From the NCBI RefSeq assembly GCF_018143015.1, contig NC_054741.1, positions 63,338,697-63,402,696 of the forward strand: DNA of 64,000 nt. The letters are read 5' to 3'. This DNA is from Lytechinus variegatus. Lineage: Eukaryota > Echinodermata > Echinoidea > Temnopleuroida > Toxopneustidae. Under the pieces are notes generated by a model. The model worked only from the letters and a program-made list of their open reading frames with translations. It made no database searches and was not told where the DNA came from. The translations under genes were made by a program, and so were the position numbers. The stretch's first letter is position 1, and each line of letters starts with the position of its first letter. Positions 58,872 through 64,000 of this stretch are shown here, in pieces.

Positions 58872-58897
58872 ATTGACCTTAGATACACATCCAACAT
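58853..58897 (-). other. Upstream ORF overlapping the HECTD4 start
   Basis: An ATG at 58897 opens a 14-codon reading frame ending in TAA at 58853, out of frame with and overlapping the HECTD4 ATG at 58871. A second ATG at 58890 gives a three-codon uORF. If this leader is transcribed, both could lower translation of the main frame. Confidence 0.4.
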
Positions 58898-59304
58898 CGG
58901 TAATTTTCCTGTTATAAATAATATAAGTCAAGAACAAGATTTATTGGAAAGAACCTGCCAAATATTTGTGCAGAGTTTACGTTGCGATAACTCAGCAGTG
59001 CAGTGGAGGCGGCCATTTCGATGTTGTGAAAATGATTGAGCTATTCCATTTTCGTATTGAGGGATTTTTTTAGTCTTTGGAGGGAGGGAATATGTTATGA
59101 ATTAATTTAGATTGATACGGGAAAATTGTTATTAAAAAATATCATGAATAATTTTGTCATGTTGAATGGGTATTAATTTTTTATCATATTTCTCTTAAAT
59201 TCTTAATCTGTTAGTATTTCGAAGTAATTAATTCTCGCTAAAATGGAATAATCGTCTTTAATATTAATTGATAAAATGCTATGATTCTCCAATATGTATG
59301 GAAA
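58872..59304 (-). promoter_or_regulatory. HECTD4 5' leader/promoter interval
   Basis: The 433-bp space between HECTD4 and the divergent tRNA gene must hold the HECTD4 promoter or a 5' UTR intron. No clear TATA box or CpG island is visible. On the minus strand TTTATAACAG at about 58910-58919 resembles a splice acceptor, so an upstream noncoding exon is possible. Two upstream ATGs (58897 and 58890) precede the main start. Confidence 0.4.
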
Positions 59305-59376
59305 TCCCATATGGTCTAGTGGTTAGGATCCGGCGCTCTCACCGCCGTGGCCCGGGTTCGATTCCCGGTGTGGGAA
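59305..59376 (+). tRNA. tRNA-Glu (CTC)
   Basis: 72-nt tRNA gene without intron. A 7-bp acceptor stem (TCCCATA with TGTGGGA, one G-T pair), D-arm/A-box TGGTCTAGTGG, anticodon stem CGGCG/CGCCG with loop CTCTCAC (anticodon CTC at 59338-59340), T-arm CCGGG-TTCGATT-CCCGG (B-box) and discriminator A. The sequence is nearly the same as vertebrate tRNA-Glu. It decodes GAG codons. It sits head-to-head with HECTD4, 433 bp from its start codon. Confidence 0.95.
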
Positions 59377-59384
59377 CATTCTAC

Positions 59385-59390
59385 TTTTTT
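59385..59390 (+). terminator. RNA polymerase III terminator
   Basis: A run of six T residues starts 9 bp after the tRNA-Glu 3' end, followed by another T-run. Confidence 0.75.
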
Positions 59391-60195
59391 ATTTTTTCCT
59401 GTTCATTTTGTGTTATTTCTTACAAGAGTAAAATACGAGAATGTTAAATTAAAACTTTGATTTTATTTCTACTGGAGCATTTTCAGATGAACACATAGAA
59501 GATGGAACAATGGAAAACCGGTGCATTAAAATGTTAAAAAAAAAACAAAAAAACAATGCTTTATCAGGGGTCACACAGAACCACAGGGGGGGCTACCCCC
59601 TTACTCATCAAATAATTTAAGTGTAAAGTGTGATCTGAATTTTTTTATATTCAGCACTTACTTGTAATCATGACAGGGTGCGCATCTTGCTAAAACATAA
59701 TAATGAAAACTGAAATCCAGAGAAGCATATTAACTTGAAAACAAGATGTTATAAGCCCCGGCCATGTTATCCTCCTGAGCAAATTCTTAAACCACTGAAT
59801 GGACAATGCAAATATTTAATTTTACATGACCTGCAAGTTTTCAATTTTTTATTTCCCTCCCTTGTTTTTTTTTCTTCTTAGCTCTCCTTCCTTTTTTCTT
59901 TTTCTTTTCCTTTTCAAGTTTTACCAAGAATGCCGGTTATGAAACAAGAGTTATGGAAGTTTGAAAAGTCTTGTTTTTCTTATTTCTATGAGGATCCTCA
60001 AATTAGATCAAAATTATTGATATTGTGGACAAGTCTCTCCTTTGTTTTGTTCACAAATTTTCAGATATTCCAAAATTAAATCACATCTTGCCTCCTGAGC
60101 AAAACAGGTTTAATTCACACTTCATATGTCCAGGTCAGGAGATAATAATAAAGTAAAGGGGTAAGTTTGAAACAACAAGTGGAATGCCTCTGGCC

Positions 60196-60966
60196 GTCTC
60201 ACCTGCATCACGCGGTTCAATATAGCAGCAGTGCTGACTTTGAAAATTACTCTAACTTGCACAAGATGTTCAGTGATACATGGTTACTCTTATGTCCACT
60301 TTTTATGAACTAGACCAATAAACTTATAGAGATATGATGGTTATTCAACAAAAAAAAACCAACATGGCCAAAGTTCATTGACCTTACATGACCTTTGACC
60401 TTGATCATGTGACCTGAAACTCGCACAGGATGTTCAGTGATACTTGATTAACCTTATGTCCAAGTTTCATGAACTAGGTCCATATATTTTCTAAGTTATG
60501 ATGGTAATTCAACAGATACACCCAATTCGGCCAAAGTTCAATGACCCTAAATGACCTTTGACCTTGGTCATGTGACATAAAACTCATGCAGGATGTTCAG
60601 TGATACTTGATTAAACTTATGTCCAAGTTTCATGAACTAGGTCCATATATTTTCTAAGTTATGATGACATTTCAAAAACTTAACCTCAGGTTAAGAATTT
60701 GATGTTGATTCCTCCAACATGGTCTAAGTTCATTGACCCTAAATGACCTTTGACCTTGGTCATGTGACATGAAACTCTTATAGGATGTTCAGTAATACTT
60801 GATTAACCTTGCGGCCAAGTTTCATGAACTAGATCTATATACTTTCTAAGTTTTGATGTCATTTCAAAAACTTAACCTTAGGTTAGGATTTGATGTTGAC
60901 GCCGCCGCCGTCGGACCCGCCGTCGGAAAAGCGGCACCTAGTCTCACTCTGCTATGCAGGTGAGAC
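60196..60966. mobile_element. 771-bp element with 13-bp perfect TIR and internal repeats
   Basis: GTCTCACCTGCAT (60196-60208) is exactly inverted at 60954-60966. Inside are about three 160-190-bp repeats (GATGTTCAGTGATACTTGAT, AAGTTTCATGAACTAGGTCC), ending in a GCCGCCGCCGTCGG block. I recall very similar repeats from other marine invertebrates. Located 1.3-2.1 kb upstream of the HECTD4 start. Confidence 0.75.
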
Positions 60967-62049
60967 CAAAATGGAGAGTTGTCCACAAAATCAGTCACTT
61001 TAAAATGTTTGCCAATTTTAAGATCCCTATAGAAAGTGCTACAAGACTTCAAACTTCCATAAATTCTAATTTTATAACCAATTTGCTGAGACTTGTCTCA
61101 AGTTACCTTTTCAAATGAGATCGATTCTTTCCTTGGGTTTCCTTTAAATCTTTGTGAAACATCCCCTCGTGGGTAAACCAATAAACACCTTTAAGGAACT
61201 AGAATCAATACAGTGAATCTCTTGCCATAGAGCCATGTGCATTACAAAAGTCCTAATGCCAATACCATTTACCCAAACAATCTGGAGAGTGTTTTCATCA
61301 ACATTTTTGTCGGATCCGACATCTTTTCTTGATTTGGCCAAGAAGTACTGTTATGGTAACCGTCTGATAAAATGGGACTTGTCGGATGAAACATCCACGT
61401 CCTTTCATGAAACGCTTCCCAGACATATTTTGTGAAGTTGAAGAATCAATTAAATTCAATCTGTATTGATAACTTAGGATTGCTTGTATCAGGGGCAGAT
61501 CCAGGATTTTCCATAGGGGGGCACATTTTCCCAATGAAAATTTGGCAAGCCCCCCCCCCCAAAAAAAAAAGGAAATGACATATTTACATTATTTTTTTTA
61601 TTATGACTTTCAAAAGGATCCGCCAGTGGCTTGGAAGCATATTGTGAATATTTAATTTCTTGCCAAATATTGTGATATGGATGTCGATAAAGAATAGCAA
61701 AAATCTGTTATCTTTTTTAGTAGAAAAATCAAATTCATCCATTCTTTTCCAGTTTTATTACAAAGGGTAGCTTCTTGAGTTGACGTACAGCTGTCACTAT
61801 GGGCCCTTATTTATAGATTGCATATCAAAATGTTACAGCCTTGGCTTCGGGATGACACATTTTTCGGCAACAGTTGCTCTGGGCTTTATTTCATCCAAGA
61901 TATAGGGTTAGGGTTGCAGTAGGGTTTAAGTTAGGTTTGGGTTAGGTTTAGGATAGGGTATAGTGTTCAAATCAAGTATTGAAGTTGGTAATTCAGTTTG
62001 TATGTGAAATCTACAGCGAAACAGTCGTTGCTGTACCAAATGCCATGGA

Positions 62050-62207
62050 GCTGGTAGGTGTTTCATAAAGCAGTTCATACATTTACGCACGACTGGAACA
62101 TGTTCATAGGTGCCAAGTCAGATACATAGGGACCATTTAGCACAAGGATCGCAATTGGGCATCAAGTCATTCACAATTTACAAACAGCTTTATGAAACAC
62201 CCACCAT
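62050..62207. mobile_element. Inverted-repeat element family C
   Basis: GGTAGGTGTTTCATAAAGCA and CAGCTTTATGAAACACCCAC ends; the interior is degraded. Confidence 0.68.
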
Positions 62208-63246
62208 GTCTAGGAACCTTCCTAAAAGGTCACGAGTATGATGTACATCACAACGCTGTGTGTGTCGAGTCAAGTTCATGCACATTATAAATAATACCAA
62301 GAGCACATTTTACTTAAGGGATATGACATGGTCACCACAATGACACCATAGTTAAGACTGGGAAAAGAAGTGCCAAATGAGGCTGGTATTGCTTGACAAT
62401 AACTAGTTTTGGAACTTCAGATTAGATCAATTTTTTTCTAAAATGCTCTCTAAGTGAGGAAATGTTTCAGCAATGGGTACCCCCATTCACATTTTAAACA
62501 CACAAATACACACACAAAATCATGAAATACAATAAAGAACAGTCAAACAAAACAAAGTAAGTCTCAGCTTGTTTTATTAAAGGAATTTTATCTCAAGAGT
62601 GCAAATAAACAGCTTGGATAAGCTGATCCCCATGCTTACAATCTTACTAAACAGTTTATGGATTTTTGTATTAAAAAATGTTTTAAAATCTTCACCTCTC
62701 AATTTTGCTTTGTTCTTTTTTTTTTCATTCACGCTAGTGAAACAAGGTGGGACAAAGGCTAGAACAATAATAGGACACAAGACTCACACTCAAAGATTTG
62801 CAGCTTATACACTCATATCATGGGACGTATATTTTTTTTCATCTAAAATCTTCACATTAAAAAGATATTGTAAAGATCTTCGTTGTCATTAATTGGGGAA
62901 CAATTCATGATGAACCGACTAATTGGCTATTTTGTAGGCATTTATGCAAAATATCTCATTACAGTATGATATATATAGGTCTATTCTAAAGTGAATAACT
63001 TATGGTTTTGAGTTGAAGGTTACAAATGAGAAACAACTAGAGCTGTGAATTCAAGACAATCTGTAGTCTCTTCTGCTGTGCTTTCTGTAGGACTGTACCT
63101 AAACTGAACTTTTCATCCCAAATCTGTTGTTGCACAAACCATCAGTGTTATAGGGACATTACCTATATGCAATACTATGATGAAAGTAAAGAAAATTGTA
63201 TGGAATTAGAACCCGAGATTTGTTGCATCAAAACATTGCCATTTTG

Positions 63247-63290
63247 AAGTTTCTTTTTTAGTTTCTTTTTTAGTTTCTTTTTTAGTTTCT
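63247..63290. repeat. 11-bp tandem repeat
   Basis: AGTTTCTTTTTT repeated about four times. Confidence 0.85.
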
Positions 63291-64000
63291 GACATCACAC
63301 CCACAGTGGTAATACCAAACCTGAACATATTGGGATAATTGGGGTCCAGAAAAATTTGCTTTTACTGCTGATGCACACTGTATCGGGTGAATTTCATTAA
63401 GATTTTGAGTGAAACATCAAGTAAAAATGTCATGTGACAGAATGTCAACAAACTTGAATAAACAGTAGTTATTCCACTGAGGTGGGAAGCAAATTATTCC
63501 ATGAAAAGGTCCACTCCACATAAAACAATTGTAAAGCAAAATCAAAGAATGGCAGCATTAGGCAATTCATTATTTAAATTAATAAACAACAAAAAATATA
63601 TATTAACTGTAGTCAAATAGATGTTTGTCAAGCACAAGATAAATATGATTATGATCAAATGTTGGAGAAAGCACTGTTTTATCTTATGGCAAAAAAAACT
63701 CCAAAATAATGAAATAAATTGAGCCCAAGCTGAGACTGTACCGGCCAACCCTTACCCAAAACATACAAACCCTTTAATTTTTCTTATTTGTTTGGAAGAA
63801 TACATCTATCTTCCAACTCCACAACCTCTTCTCCTTATCCCGGGGGGCAGTTGGGGACATAGGAGTGTTTACAGCACTGCCATTTTATCCCTTTGTGGGG
63901 GTGTTATATTGCACACCTAGTGCAAGGCAGTACTTCGCAGTGAAACCTCCTCGCTTGTGCAAAGGTTTACATAGCTTTGTATATTTAGTGACATCAAATA

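Larger units (their letters stand above)
59391..64000. other. Intergenic region right of the tRNA gene
   Basis: No gene supported. It contains the TIR element at 60196-60966, a family C MITE at 62050-62207 and the 11-bp repeat. The rest (59391-60195, 60967-62049, 62208-63246, 63291-64000) is AT-rich with only short chance ORFs. Confidence 0.6.

Noticed and set aside
58222..58705. Plus-strand ORFs of 138 and 101 codons over exon 1
   Set aside because: Antisense shadows of HECTD4 exon 1.
1..64000. CRISPR arrays, operons or prokaryotic features
   Set aside because: The window has spliced exons, a eukaryotic tRNA and eukaryotic repeats; the tandem repeats seen have no CRISPR-like repeat and spacer layout.

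Overview
The window is animal nuclear DNA: AT-rich, intron-dense, with GT-AG introns and many short repeats. The protein sequences and repeat set (palindromic MITEs, tRNA-derived SINEs with ATT tails, microsatellites) suggest an echinoderm, most likely a sea urchin. That assignment is an inference from style and recalled repeat families, not a search.

Almost the whole window is one gene on the minus strand. It begins with a start codon at 58871 and runs leftward off the window past position 185. I assembled 47 coding exons (8,056 nt, about 2,685 codons). All 46 junctions keep the reading frame, and the protein aligns from end to end, as I recall that family, with HECTD4, a giant (about 4,000-residue) probable E3 ubiquitin ligase. 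A CUB-like segment (residues about 1075-1190) and a SPRY segment (about 2370-2525) are inside the window. The catalytic HECT domain and roughly the last third of the protein lie beyond the left edge.

The largest intron (24774-38255) hosts a second gene in the opposite orientation: an intronless rhodopsin-class GPCR at 30064-31089 with its own poly(A) signal. To the right of HECTD4, a tRNA-Glu(CTC) gene (59305-59376) lies head-to-head, 433 bp from the HECTD4 start codon. The interval 59391-64000 holds no gene I can support, only repeats, including a 13-bp-TIR element whose internal repeats carry three perfect DR1-like nuclear-receptor motifs.

The introns are rich in mobile DNA: tRNA-derived SINEs, a LINE 3' end coding for the last residues of a reverse-transcriptase polyprotein, TTAA-flanked palindromic elements, hAT-like elements with target-site duplications (one with a decayed zinc-finger N-terminus, nested in another palindrome), and several high-copy inverted-repeat families.

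The most unusual items are two events in which HECTD4 exon pieces have been tandemly copied inside its own introns. Next to exon 23 there are two copies; one keeps an open, frame-neutral 81-nt reading frame with plausible splice sites. Next to exon 10 there is a young ~245-bp duplication.
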